Source: Athripsodes cinereus (Eukaryota; Arthropoda; Insecta; Trichoptera; Leptoceridae). Taken from it: a DNA stretch of 64,000 nucleotides. The DNA lies in contig OX388325.1 in assembly GCA_947579605.1 (NCBI GenBank), forward strand, positions 16,177,572-16,241,571, given 5' to 3'. Both the position numbers and the translations under genes were made by a program. Below, piece by piece: positions 33,699 through 45,300 of the stretch. Each line of letters opens with the position of its first letter. Position 1 is the stretch's first letter. The notes under the pieces were generated by a model, which was not told where the DNA came from, searched no databases, and worked only from the letters and a program-made list of their open reading frames with translations.

Positions 33699-34912
33699 TT
33701 GCCCACTATTATAGGGTTCTATGTTACATGTTCATAGTTTTGAGATATTCAAGTTTTAAAATTAGGTATATATTATTTACGAAATGGGATATCTCTGTTC
33801 GTTTCCAATAGCATTAAAAATTTCTAAAAATTATTCTTACTTGTATTTATGATTTTAAATTATTTTATTTTATTTGTTTTTTTCAAAAATTAGGATTGAA
33901 AATTAACATAGGACTTTGTTGTTCTGAAACGATACATTTTTCAATTTACCTGTAACATAGAACTATGTGATCTGTATGATTATTAGTTCAACTATTGCCT
34001 CTTTCTTGGGGATTTAACTTTTAAACAGGTAGATTAAGCTAGTAGATGCAGCTGGTCTGCTGGCTACCCCACTTGTGGGATATGCCGTGATAGTATATTA
34101 GTATTAAGTAAAAAATCAAAGTGTACTTCAAGTGTTCATCAGAGAGATTGGGGAGTAATATTCAGTTTTCGAAAGAACTCTGTCAATGCAACTATAAACG
34201 TTGTCAATTTCTTGTACACATGAATGGCCTGGTGTTGAAAATTTCATCGTAATCTCCTGAATACTGTACCATTATAGCAAATCATAAAATATCTAATTGC
34301 GTAGCTCATTATACTATTACGATTCTGTGGAACATAACTATCACTCCACAATATAAGATTTGTGAATTGCGGATTGTCTTCAAGAACTTGTTTCAAGATC
34401 CTAAAAACAGCGCTAGCAATTTCATTACCTCCTCTGCCTGCTACATTTTCAGTCCAAATGGCACAGTACACCTTTTTGTTCGTAGAGAGGTGTGCAGTCA
34501 TACATACATGTTGTACATACATGTGCAGTCAATACAGTGTTGTCATATTAAGACCATGGCAGTCATAGAAAATGTTCAGCTACTTTTAAAACGCATAAGT
34601 TCAATATTACAAATATAATCAATATATTTTTTGAGATTGCAAGGTGCGATGAATTAAACATAGAACCTTGCAATTTTAAAACTTTAATTAATTTATGCTA
34701 CAAGGTTCTATGTTATACACATAGAACTTTGTATCACTGTTTTGAAGAAAAACACAACATAGAACTACGTTTTATTGTCTTTAATTTCACGACTAGTGCT
34801 GCGATTTACAATTAGGTTCCTGTAATAAATACCTTTGAATACATAGAATGTTATAGCATTCATAACTCAAAATTTTCAAAAATGTAACATAGAACCCTAC
34901 AATAGTGGGCAA
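33699..34912. mobile_element. Sola-like DNA transposon derivative with 32-bp TIRs
   Basis: Ends TTGCCCACTATTATAGGGTT, CTATGTTACAT and their complement match over about 32 bp with one difference, bounding 1214 bp. Flanking tetramers are TCGC (33695-33698) and GCGC (34913-34916), a plausible slightly decayed 4-bp TSD. The word ACATAGAAC or its complement recurs near both ends (33716, 33958, 34660, 34698, 34715, 34752, 34887). The interior keeps a transposase fragment on the minus strand. Confidence 0.65.
34244..34522 (-). pseudogene. DDE-type (Sola-like) transposase fragment
   Basis: The frame contains IWTENVAGRGGNEIASAVFR then LILWSDSYVPQNRNSIMSYA. This matches the SWTENQHRKGANEIASALFH and GDGCGSQNKNSTMLAMCA block of the intact transposase at 51616-53886. 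The second catalytic Asp (WSD) is kept but the first and third blocks are missing. It lies inside the inverted-repeat element at 33699-34912. Confidence 0.7.
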
Positions 34913-35295
34913 GCGCATTGTCTCTATGATTTCATGAATGATTCTACTGAATTAAATTTAATTTAGTTTTGTGCCAACTAATCAATGGTTTTTTTTTTTT
35001 TTATTTTTTTACCATCAAGGAATTACGATTGCTAGTCAAGAACTTCGCCTGTCAAGATATAAAGAGAAGCACCATTAATTTTTTTTTGGAAATAAGTGAG
35101 AAAATGGTGAATTCCACATATTTTAACAAGTTACTGACTTTATAGATTAATTGTTTGGTTTTGGTATCGGAACTGGAAGAATTCATTAGAGGAAAAAGCC
35201 GTTATCAAGATGTCAGGAGCAAACACAACAGCAAACAACAAATAAACATTTAATCTCTATTACTTATGTACATGTTACATACCTACTTACCTATA
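34913..35295. other. Decayed LINE continuation and spacer
   Basis: The first bases continue the LINE tail frame broken at 33698. The rest, including a T-run at 34990-35008, is unrecognised. Confidence 0.35.
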
Positions 35296-37470
35296 TCTAA
35301 TATATAAAAGGAACTCGTGTGTGTTACAACACTTATAACTCAAGAATGGCTGTACCGATTTGAATGATCTCAGATTTGTTGGATTCTTCTCCGCCCGGAA
35401 TAAACTATAGGCTATTAAAACATCTTACAAATTCACAGTAAGAAAAAATACGAAGAAAATTATTTACGCCATACATTTTTAATTTCAAAAATAAAAACAA
35501 TATGGAGAGTTATGGCGCTTTAAGCGCTCCCGCGTCGCCTGTTGCATTGTGCAAAAATAATCCTTATGTTCTGCTGTATTAAGAATCAAATTACTATAAT
35601 CAATATGAAAATGGTGTGTCAAACTGATGAATTAATATTTTTTTACCTTAATCTGTCACATAAATGTGGACGTGAACAGATTATATTTGAAATTGTATTT
35701 TATTATTGCAGATGGAAACTATTATTGAACCATAAATTGTGCTATTAAAGATGAAAATAAGAATGTGTTCATGTAGTTCTGTTGAAGATTGTGTTGTGAA
35801 ATTTGTAGGCAGAGAAGAAAAATTACGAAGAAAATTATTTACGCTATACATTTTTGATTTCAATAAAAATGCAATATGGAGAATTATACAAAATCAACGA
35901 TGAAGTTTTTTTCACAGATTGGCCTATTTACAGAATAATTTTTGTATATATTTTCAAATTAGAATCGTTATCCACACAATTCAACAACTGTGGTTCTGAT
36001 ATTTCAATTTTGAAAAAATCATGGAAAGAATTTTTATAAATCTAATATATAAAAGGGACTCGTGTGTGTTACAACACTTATAACTCAAGAATGGCTGTAC
36101 CGATTTGAATGATCTCAGATTTGTTGGATTCTTCTCCGCCCGGAATAAACTATAGGCTATTAACTCTTTGGACGCGCCAAAATAAATTTAAAAATCTTTT
36201 AGCTACTGCGATAGGTTGGAAGCCTATTTTTGAAATTCATACTTCTCTATAAATATACAACCCACACTCACGTAGTCTCGGAATAATGTTACAAAAAGAT
36301 CAAAATTTTATATTATATACTAAAATTAACAAAATAATGTACTTATTTGAAGCAATTCAATAAATAAATTATCACATATTTTAGAGCATTTGACACGCCA
36401 TGATGCACTAACACTATTACAAATTTTAGTTAATACGTACACTCACCCCATCATTTTGTCGCTATCAGAGATATGAAGCCATCAACGGCTTTGAATCGAT
36501 TCTTCTACAGATACTTGCACAAATCGTTCACTCTATTTATAAGTTGCACAATTTTTACTTAAACTGAAATATGCTTTTATATAGATAACTGATATTTGAA
36601 ACTTCATAAAAAATCACACTCACAATAGCGCGCATAAAGAGAAATGTTAGAATAATATTTATAAAATTAATTATTTTACAACTAATACAGTATAACACTA
36701 CGGATGTACATAAAATAAAACAAAAGTAATATTTTATCTATTATACACAATTCACAAAGATTCACTATTCGAAATTTCTTTACGAGATTAAAGTACGAAA
36801 CGTCCCGTTTGAATATTAAAATGCAACTAAATAGATAATAATATTATTTACAAATATGTGTGATCCCGTGGAATAAATTTTATTATTGATAAATATTGAT
36901 TCCAGAAATTTTGAAGCCATATGGTATTCCCGTCTAAAAGGTTTATTACCTTACGGTTGTAAACGTTGTAAACAGGGCCTGCAATGGTTGTTTCCAATCA
37001 TTATTGCATTTATCCTAGAAAGCCGACGAAGACAATGTGTATTGTCTTAATTTATGACTTAAAATAATTTTAAAGTAAGGTTTATCCCAATAATAGTATG
37101 TTTTGGGTCCACAATATAGTAATTCATCCATTCATATCTTTACGGCGTTTCACATAAATGGTGAAGCCAACGGACCGATTGTATGCAATAAAAAAATAAA
37201 CATTTAGTATTGGGTAGTATACTTCAACGCTGAATTTAAGACATGAAATGTATTCTTTTTCGAATATCCGCTTTTTGCAAGACACTCAAAAACTCACACC
37301 TATTATCTGCCGAGTGCTTCACAGCTTAAGCAAACGTTTACTTTAATTAGGTTAAAATTATTCCATGGAGTCTCTAGAATATAATTGGTCTCCCACTTTT
37401 TTATGCTAGCCTTTAAGTGTTCGTAAAACCTTACATATAAGACTATTTACTTATTAATCTACATGCAATA

Positions 37471-37660
37471 TTGGATATTTTGTTAGAGATAATCAGCCGT
37501 ATGCTGAGTAAGAGAAATTGTCGTGGGTGTATCATAGATTTATATGTACTAAAGTACGGGTGTATGAGAAATTGTATGAATGTAGACGAGCGAAAGAAAT
37601 ATGTAATAATAGATCTATATGCCATTTTGTTCTCTCTGTTTACGTCACTTGGGATACAGC
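37471..37660 (+). pseudogene. Family-R LINE tail fragment
   Basis: It reads SRMLSKRNCRGCI, an interruption, then RNCMNVDERKKYVIIDLYAI, the end of the family-R ORF with a duplicated piece. It is cargo of the TTAA-flanked insertion. Confidence 0.5.
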
Positions 37661-38084
37661 ATGTTTACCACTAGATTAGTTCATCATTTTATTGTTGGCG
37701 TAATTAAAATGTTGAATACATTAAGCGAATTCCTCTGATTCCGTGGAGCACTCGACAAATAATAAGTCTTTCACTCCTATCCGTAGATTTCGAGTGTCCT
37801 GTAAAAGGCAATGTTCAAAAACATGCGTCTTAAATTCAGCGGTGGGGTACGTTACCTATCCTGAATGTCATGTTTTTTTGTTGACACCGAGAGAACAGTT
37901 GGTATGTTTATTGAACGAAAACGGTCTACTGGTTTTCCCATTTGAGGTAGGTATATACCATGATGGTGTAGTAGTCATTTCCTTAATTTTTACTGTCGTC
38001 TTCTAACTGATGTAGCGAAAATTATTATATTATGCTCATTTAGTAAACATAGGCATATGTAGGTAACTATCTATCTATTTATCT

Positions 38085-38530
38085 TTACCCTCAAGCCGTG
38101 TCCCAAGTAGGCTAGGCAGAGAGAACGGAAAGCCAAACAGATCTATCTTTACCCACTTCCTTCGTTTTCTCCACATTCATACAGTTTCTCATACACGTAC
38201 GTCGGTTCCTCTTACTCAACACGCGGCCGTTCTTGAGAATTTGATCCACTTGATCAAGCCACGTGGTTCTCGGACGCCCGCGCTTTCTCACACCCTTTCT
38301 TTTAGACAAGTATATCCTCTTTGTCATTCTTACGTCGTTCATTCGTTCAACATGGCTAAACCACCGTAGTTTACTCACGCGCATTCTGTCCACAACACTC
38401 TTCTTGCATCCGCTCATTCTTCTAATATCATTATTCTTCACTCTATCACGCAGCGTTTTACCAACTATTCTTCTCAACGATTGCATCTTCACTGCATTTA
38501 TTCCACTTTCGTCCTTTTTCAACCACGTCC
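38085..38530 (-). pseudogene. Family-R LINE ORF C-terminus
   Basis: An open 136-codon minus frame contains KKDESGINAVKMQSLRRIVG, DIRRMSGCKKSVVDRMRVSK, RKRGRPRTTWLDQVDQILKN and LSKRNRRTCMRNCM. It is the longest uninterrupted family-R tail in the window, yet it lacks all upstream domains. Confidence 0.72.
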
Positions 38531-38548
38531 ATGTCTCGCTTGCATACG

Positions 38549-38580
38549 TAAGTGACGGTACCTTCTGGTACCGTCACTTA
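38549..38580. repeat. 14-bp perfect hairpin
   Basis: TAAGTGACGGTACC, loop TTCT, then the exact complement. It is short, GC-richer than its surroundings, and directly next to the LINE tail at 38085-38530. Confidence 0.7.
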
Positions 38581-39792
38581 TGTTAAATATGTAGGTATGT
38601 TTATTTCAAAACTAAGATATGTAAATCACGTAATAAAAAAATGCAAAACTACTACGGATGTAGGTTTATAATGTACATTTTCTTATATCAATAAGAAATA
38701 CTTTGTATGTTTTATTTTTTAAGTACTATGCACCTAAAACCACAATCCTCATGTTTTGGATAAGGTTCCAAGACTTACATACACTTGCGCAAAATAATGG
38801 CGCGTATTTTAAATGTCGAAAACGTACAAGATATTTCATTATATTAATAAATCAAATTTCTTAGTTTTGTAATAATAAATTGTCTATATATCCACAAGAT
38901 ATCAACAGATATATGTAAATATATTTTTTACAAACAAATGTTGTCAAAAAATGCCTCTTTATGAAAAGATATTCGACAAAATAGGCTAACACATCTATGT
39001 TTGTGGATAGCAGCAGTGGCACGGACAATAGCGCCCAAACATAGATGTGGCTCGCACTGAAAAAGTTAAAACATCTTACAAATTCACAGTAAGAAAAAAT
39101 ACGAAGAAAATTATTTACGCCATACATTTTTAATTTCAAAAATAAAAACAATATGGAGAGTTATGGCGCTTTAAGCGCTCCCGCGTCGCCTGTTGCATTG
39201 TGCAAAAATAATCCTTATGTTCTGCTGTATTAAGAATCAAATTACTATAATCAATATGAAAATGGTGTGTCAAACTGATGAATTAATATTTTTTTACCTT
39301 AATCTGTCACATAAATGTGGACGTGAACAGATTATATTTGAAATTGTATTTTATTATTGCAGATGGAAACTATTATTGAACCATAAATTGTGCTATTAAA
39401 GATGAAAATAAGAATGTGTTCATGTAGTTCTGTTGAAGATTGTGTTGTGAAATTTGTAGGCAGAGAAGAAAAATTACGAAGAAAATTATTTACGCTATAC
39501 ATTTTTGATTTCAATAAAAATGCAATATGGAGAATTATACAAAATCAACGATGAAGTTTTTTTCACAGATTGGCCTATTTACAGAATAATTTTTGTATAT
39601 ATTTTCAAATTAGAATCGTTATCCACACAATTCAACAACTGTGGTTCTGATATTTCAATTTTGAAAAAATCATGGAAAGAATTTTTATAAATTTTAAATA
39701 AATAGGTTTAAACCTACATAATTATATTACGTACAGCAGATGATTTATAAACAAATCTGAGTTAAGTTAATTATCCAATATAAATTGTTCAT

Positions 39793-40024
39793 GTCGCCAG
39801 GTGGGGCGCGGAGGTAGCATTTTTGCCTTTGAGTCACGAGATCCCGGGTTCGATTATCGGCCAGTGCAAAGTGAAGAATGACCTTTTTTTAAATTGTCCT
39901 GGGTCTGGGTGTTACATATTATGTATGTTTAGTGCATTGTATACGTGTGTATCGTCGCGTTAGTACATCCATAATACAAGATTTATCTTAGGTTGGGACT
40001 AGCTCGATGTGTGTGAATTGTCTA
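39793..40024 (+). mobile_element. SINE family A inside inner Helitron
   Basis: The head GTCGCCAGGTGGGGCGCGG, box-B region GGGTTCGATTATC and tail with AAGAATGACCTTTTTTTAAA and GGGACTAGCTCGATG match the 295-492 copy. The same insert is present at 40795-41026 in the outer Helitron, so it predates their divergence. Confidence 0.65.
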
Positions 40025-40056
40025 TGTAAAAAAATGAATGGAATTTTCGCAGTTAA

Positions 40057-40332
40057 GCGGCCCCACCCGTTGTCGAGTACTTTTTTTCCATAGAAAAAGT
40101 ATTTTTTTGAAACTGGATGAAATTGTTGTCATATGTAGAATTATTTTAAATGCCGGCAAAAAAAAATCTACGTCGAATATTAATTTCCTAAAGTTCCGTA
40201 CATATTACTCGACAACGGGTGGGGCCGCTCAAGTTTCATAGTTGCAACATATATGGCAACAATTTCCTCAAGTTTCGAAAATATTATTTTTTATATGGAA
40301 AAAAGTAGGAACTCGACAACGGGTGGGGCCGC
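40057..40332. mobile_element. TTAA-flanked MITE with GCGGCCCCACCC ends
   Basis: A 276-bp element lies between TTAA at 40053-40056 and 40333-40336. Its inverted ends GCGGCCCCACCCGTTGTCGA run for about 22 bp. A third, inverted-orientation copy of the end motif sits inside at about 40211-40232. TTAA targets suggest piggyBac mobilisation (inference). An open frame at 40038-40241 is incidental. Confidence 0.65.
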
Positions 40333-40444
40333 TTAACTGTGAAAGTTCCAAATGAATTTTATTTTTTACACTATACCTACGATGACACACTTGGACAATT
40401 ACGGGAGTTTGTAAAGAGATTAAAAATATTAATCATTCATAAAG

Positions 40445-40620
40445 TCTGTAGGAGAGGGCAGTAGATCGATGGGCCGCCCTAGAAGAAGCTGGCAAGGGCA
40501 GGTGTCGAACCTGTGTGTTGAAAGGCTTGGTTTGGAGTGGCCAGAGGTCCTGGAAGCAGCGGTGGACAGGGATCTCTGGAGGAGATACCTAGGGGCAATG
40601 GGCCCCCGACCGAACTAGGA
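40445..40620 (+). pseudogene. LINE ORF tail scrap in inner Helitron
   Basis: It translates as SMGRPRRSWQGQVSNLCVER then LGLEWPEVLEAAVDRDLWRR, a GRPR..W..D.......W..A...DR..WR type ending of RTE-like elements. The identical scrap is at 41447-41622. Confidence 0.6.
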
Positions 40621-40794
40621 CAAGGGGAAGAAGATGTGTGTATGTAATCATTCATTGATTCTTAGGCGGTACGAAGTTCGCTGGGCCAGCTAGTTTTAAA
40701 TAAATAGGTTTAAACCTACATAATTATATTACGTACAGCAGATGATTTATAAACAAATCTGAGTTAAGTTAATTATCCAATATAAATTGTTCAT

Positions 40795-41026
40795 GTCGCC
40801 AGGTGGGGCGCGGAGGTAGCATTTTTGCCTTTGAGTCACGAGATCCCGGGTTCGATTATCGGCCAGTGCAAAGTGAAGAATGACCTTTTTTTAAATTGTC
40901 CTGGGTCTGGGTGTTACATATTATGTATGTTTAGTGCATTGTATACGTGTGTATCGTCGCGTTAGTACATCCATAATACAAGATTTATCTTAGGTTGGGA
41001 CTAGCTCGATGTGTGTGAATTGTCTA
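40795..41026 (+). mobile_element. SINE family A inside outer Helitron
   Basis: It is the same as the copy 1002 bp upstream and has the same GGGTTCGATTATC box-B region. Confidence 0.65.
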
Positions 41027-41058
41027 TGTAAAAAAATGAATGGAATTTTCGCAGTTAA

Positions 41059-41334
41059 GCGGCCCCACCCGTTGTCGAGTACTTTTTTTCCATAGAAAAA
41101 GTATTTTTTTGAAACTGGATGAAATTGTTGTCATATGTAGAATTATTTTAAATGCCGGCAAAAAAAAATCTACGTCGAATATTAATTTCCTAAAGTTCCG
41201 TACATATTACTCGACAACGGGTGGGGCCGCTCAAGTTTCATAGTTGCAACATATATGGCAACAATTTCCTCAAGTTTCGAAAATATTATTTTTTATATGG
41301 AAAAAAGTAGGAACTCGACAACGGGTGGGGCCGC
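41059..41334. mobile_element. TTAA-flanked MITE, second copy, in outer Helitron
   Basis: It corresponds base for base by eye to 40057-40332, with TTAA at 41055-41058 and 41335-41338. The duplication comes from the Helitron copies and is not a separate insertion. Confidence 0.65.
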
Positions 41335-41446
41335 TTAACTGTGAAAGTTCCAAATGAATTTTATTTTTTACACTATACCTACGATGACACACTTGGACAA
41401 TTACGGGAGTTTGTAAAGAGATTAAAAATATTAATCATTCATAAAG

Positions 41447-41622
41447 TCTGTAGGAGAGGGCAGTAGATCGATGGGCCGCCCTAGAAGAAGCTGGCAAGGG
41501 CAGGTGTCGAACCTGTGTGTTGAAAGGCTTGGTTTGGAGTGGCCAGAGGTCCTGGAAGCAGCGGTGGACAGGGATCTCTGGAGGAGATACCTAGGGGCAA
41601 TGGGCCCCCGACCGAACTAGGA
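41447..41622 (+). pseudogene. LINE ORF tail scrap in outer Helitron
   Basis: It is the same scrap as at 40445-40620, carried by the outer Helitron copy. Confidence 0.6.
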
Positions 41623-41695
41623 CAAGGGGAAGAAGATGTGTGTATGTAATCATTCATTGATTCTTAGGCGGTACGAAGTTCGCTGGGCCAGCTAG

Positions 41696-42183
41696 TATTT
41701 TATATACATGAAATTAATATTAATTATTAAATTACACAATCAGTTAGAAATTTGATCATATGAAATAAATACGGTATTTAATGTATATGTACTTAAAATT
41801 ATAATTTTGAAATAAAATAATTAAAGATAAACATAATACGATATAACCGTGAACATTTTTGATCATACATAATGCTAGGTATATAATTGAACGAACAATA
41901 TGAAGTTATTATTCAAGAGGTAAATAAAACCTAATAAAAAATATTATTGATCTTATACATACACTAAATGATAAATATGTCAATCTCTAAAAGTCAACAG
42001 AATAATATGGATGTACCTAACTAAACATTATCATACACAAGTAAGAAAAAAAAATTATAAACAAGTACATATTATATAATTCATAAGTTTCGCACATCAA
42101 AATTATTGTGTAAGTGCCTACCTAAATGGAAATAAAATATTTTAATTTAAAATTACATAAAATATATGATCAATGAGCGCAAT
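41696..42183. other. AT-rich spacer, nothing recognised
   Basis: No gene or repeat structure was noticed after the Helitron end. Confidence 0.4.
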
Positions 42184-42310
42184 GTAGCAACAATGTGAAC
42201 AAGGGGTCCGGGGTTCACGACACAAGCTTTTAGCTTACTGTGAAAGGTGTATATGGTTGTATTTGGGTTTATAAAAAAACCCAGATATATCTTCTTTATT
42301 TAAAAAAAAA
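42184..42310 (+). mobile_element. SINE family C, internally deleted
   Basis: GTGAACAAGGGGTCCGGGGTT runs straight into CACGACACAAGCTTTTAGCT, skipping about 30 bp of the 15815 copy. The tail ACCCAGATATATCTTCTTTA matches. Confidence 0.55.
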
Positions 42311-45300
42311 TGGAAATATTTTTGATAAAATAACAAATAAATGAATGAAAAAATATTCCTTATACTAGCATTGGGAAGCTTAAAAGGAGTGGAATATATT
42401 GTCTAAAATGTGTTTATATGTGAAATGTTGATTTATGATTACATGTTATAAAATTGAAATAACATTAAAAGTAAATAAATATTTATCGGAATTAGGGATC
42501 ACAAATACTTTATTATCACTCTGTAGACAACACTAACATACCAAGGATACGAAATGACTCACGCACACAGCTAATGTGTCGCCAGGAGTACAACGAAGAT
42601 GAGCCGCGGTGTCAAAATGTTGTAACTAAAAATAACATACCTAAAATACAGTTTGAGTCGATCATAGCGCCAGGATTATTCATCATGTTCAATAAAGTAT
42701 GTTATACACATTTTCGCGCCATAAATACAAATATGCATACTACAAATTTTCGCCGGATTCAACTACAAAATATTTTATTGTGTCGCAACCAATAAATATT
42801 TTTATTTCGCGATTCTTTTATTCAATTAACAAATATATGACGGAGGATTAGCTGAAATAATCATAAATGGGATTAGCGTATTAACGAAGATATTCACACA
42901 ATAAGGGGCAATGTCAACGTAGTGTACATCATAGGACAGCGAAAGTTAATCTGCAATGTTTTTCAATAACAATATTATCCTGATTAGGTAGATAATGTAA
43001 AGATTATATTAATTTTGATGCCTATCTTATATTATTTTGAATAGAATCATTCAATAAAAGCCTATTGTTATGTACATAATGTGATGACCCTACCTATTTT
43101 AAACCATTCTAAGCTCCGAATTTGCAACATCCTAGCTTTTAAACTATACCTACTGTAATAAATGATTCCCAAACTAGAATTTACATCCCTATCCGACTAG
43201 CTAAGAATTGTATGAATTTTCGCATTGTTGCAAATATACGTACGAAATGTCGTCTTCCTAATTGAATTAATTAACGAATTTTTGCCTTTCGTGATCGTCT
43301 AGATTATCTATTAACTATTTCAGAAGATTTGGACCCAGTACGTTGTGTTTTGACGATAATTTTACCTACGTTGTGTATTTTTAAAAACGCAAAATAAGTC
43401 ACCTGAAATATACATTTCAATAATCAAAAAGAACAACAAAATCAATAAAACAATTTAAACATGAATTTTGATACATATTAACTCTGAGATCAACTTTGAC
43501 GTCAGATCACTTACCTTGAGATACTGTAAAATAACATAATAAAAATAGTGCACAGTAAAACATAAAATATAACTTAAATCATTATAAAATAACATTCAAA
43601 TAATTATTTAATATCATCTCGAGAATGTTGTATGGTAACTAGTTGCCGACCCATGACCCTACATAAGATAACCATTTCATAGTACCTATAACCAATGTAT
43701 GTATGTTCTACAACATACCTACTAATTCGTTGCGTCGAAAGGACAGTGGCGCACCCAAAAACATAACTTTATTACTTTTGAATATTAATTAAATTTCAAC
43801 ACGATTGCTATGACATCATTTTCAGAGACTAACTACCATGTTAGTGCATGGAAAGCATGCTGTGTCCATGCTAAAGGAGCGCCGCCTTCGCTCCCTTCAC
43901 GTCTCAAACTCGCCATGCCGTACTTTGAGCCCGAGTGCACTAATCTACACCCCGAATATATAAAATAATATATAATATGTATACTCATTTGAACATGCAG
44001 CTATATATAATAAGAATAATTATAAATATATGTTAAGAAGCTTTGTCTAGGACCCTGGCGGGAAACGGGGCAAGACCCATATTGACCCTTGTCTCAAAAG
44101 CTGAATCGAAGAGATAGGAGCAGGGCTTGCTAACGGTACACCTACATTTCGAAGCAGGATTAGGACTGAAATTGTTAGTATATAGTATATGTTTCTACAA
44201 AGTACATAATACGTCTCGTGCATAATTGTATAATAATAATGATAAATATGTGGTTACGAATAGATCAAACCCACACTATAGACACTAGGTAGCTAGTCTA
44301 GTGTCGATAGGCAGAAGGGATCCATATCCATAAGGTAATCTCGACAAGATTTAGCTATAAAAGACTACATATTTATGGTGAGGTGAATTTAGGAATCATG
44401 TAAGTCAAATAAAAATATATTAAGACCAATAAATACATAAATATTACTTATGATTAGTGTCATGCAAAATATCAAATTTGTTCCTTCCATGATATCGCAG
44501 CAATTACAGCATGTTGAATAAGTAGAAAAATCCAGTAAGTTCGTAGAATACAAATGACATTCGACGATAAAATATGTAATTAAATTAATAATCAAATAAT
44601 ATCCTGATCAACGTACAACTTCTCTCCAAACTGCATAATCTTTCGTTATGGTAAAATAAATTAAATAAAAGTATAATATTAGGTGGGTCGGTACGTCACT
44701 GCCATTGGTCTAGTATTAGGTGTGTCGTACCGCGCTATATTATTTCAGTCACAGGTACATACATACATATAATAATACTGAAAATAAATACACACAACAC
44801 ACAACTCCTTTGTTTTCAAAATCTGTAAAATTAAATAAATCCTTGTGTACGAATATTGCCTTGTAGACAACAGACATCCTGAGAGTATCCTAGCACCTAG
44901 ATATAAATAAATTAATAATATAAAAAAAATCTTATCTGGACAGCGGGCAGCATCACTGATCTTAAGGTTTATTAAAAGTAATTTATGATGATCTTCATAT
45001 ATTCCCAAATGTGGAAATATCACTAAAATATAATGTACTAACTACTACGAAGGTGGGTAAATAAAAATATTAAAATATGTCGAATTCAAACACAGAGATT
45101 AATTTGAGTCCCACCTCTCCTAGGCTCAAAACTAAAACTGCCAAGAGTAATCTCTCATCTCCCTTCAGATCCTGAAAAATGCTCTAGCAACACACAAAAA
45201 AAACAACTTCCATCTCTATCTGACACACACACCAAATATACCTGTATCTGTCCCCTACATAGATAGTTGTGTTCAACAACCACTTGAGATTGCCTCATTC

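Larger units (their letters stand above)
36164..39065. mobile_element. TTAA-flanked insertion in the inner Helitron (piggyBac-like?)
   Basis: This 2902-bp segment is flanked by TTAA at 36160-36163 and 39066-39069. The outer Helitron has a single TTAA at 35415-35418 in the same place, so it is an empty site. The ends CTCTTTGGACGCGCC and (reversed) CTTTTTCAGTGCGAGCC are imperfectly alike. Near the right end an inner hairpin pairs ACATCTATGTTTG with CAAACATAGATGT. TTAA targets and such ends suggest a piggyBac-type element. No transposase is seen, and the cargo is other repeats (repeat W pieces, two family-R LINE tails). Confidence 0.7.
36041..40693 (+). mobile_element. Inner Helitron copy inserted in the outer one
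   Basis: It starts TCTAATATATAAAAGGGACT after an A (36040) and ends CCAGCTAG at 40693 before a T (40694). Its parts 39066-39691 and 39692-40693 repeat 35415-36040 and 40694-41695 of the outer copy, at offsets of 3651 and 1002. Length is 4653 bp. Subtracting the 2906 bp of its TTAA insertion leaves exactly 1747 bp, the length of the outer copy. The target A/T lies inside the same family's own sequence. Confidence 0.85.
35296..41695 (+). mobile_element. Outer Helitron copy (split, 745 + 1002 bp)
   Basis: The 5' terminus TCTAATATATAAAAGGAACT follows an A at 35295. The 3' terminus, with the short hairpin GCTGGGCCAGC followed by TAG, ends at CTAG 41695 before a T. This is the Helitron pattern (A/TC...CTRR/T). 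The copy consists of 35296-36040 and 40694-41695, together 1747 bp, interrupted by a second Helitron. There is no Rep/helicase coding, so it is non-autonomous. The 3' half carries a SINE A, a TTAA-flanked MITE and a LINE scrap. Confidence 0.85.

Noticed and set aside
39692..41695. Plain 1002-bp tandem duplication of a gene-bearing segment
   Set aside because: The repeat borders coincide with Helitron 3' termini and an A/T target, and the left-hand repeats match too. Self-insertion explains all of them, so it is not an independent duplication.
44745..45023. 92-codon minus-strand open frame
   Set aside because: Composition-driven hydrophobic peptide in an AT-rich tract, with no domain or splice support.
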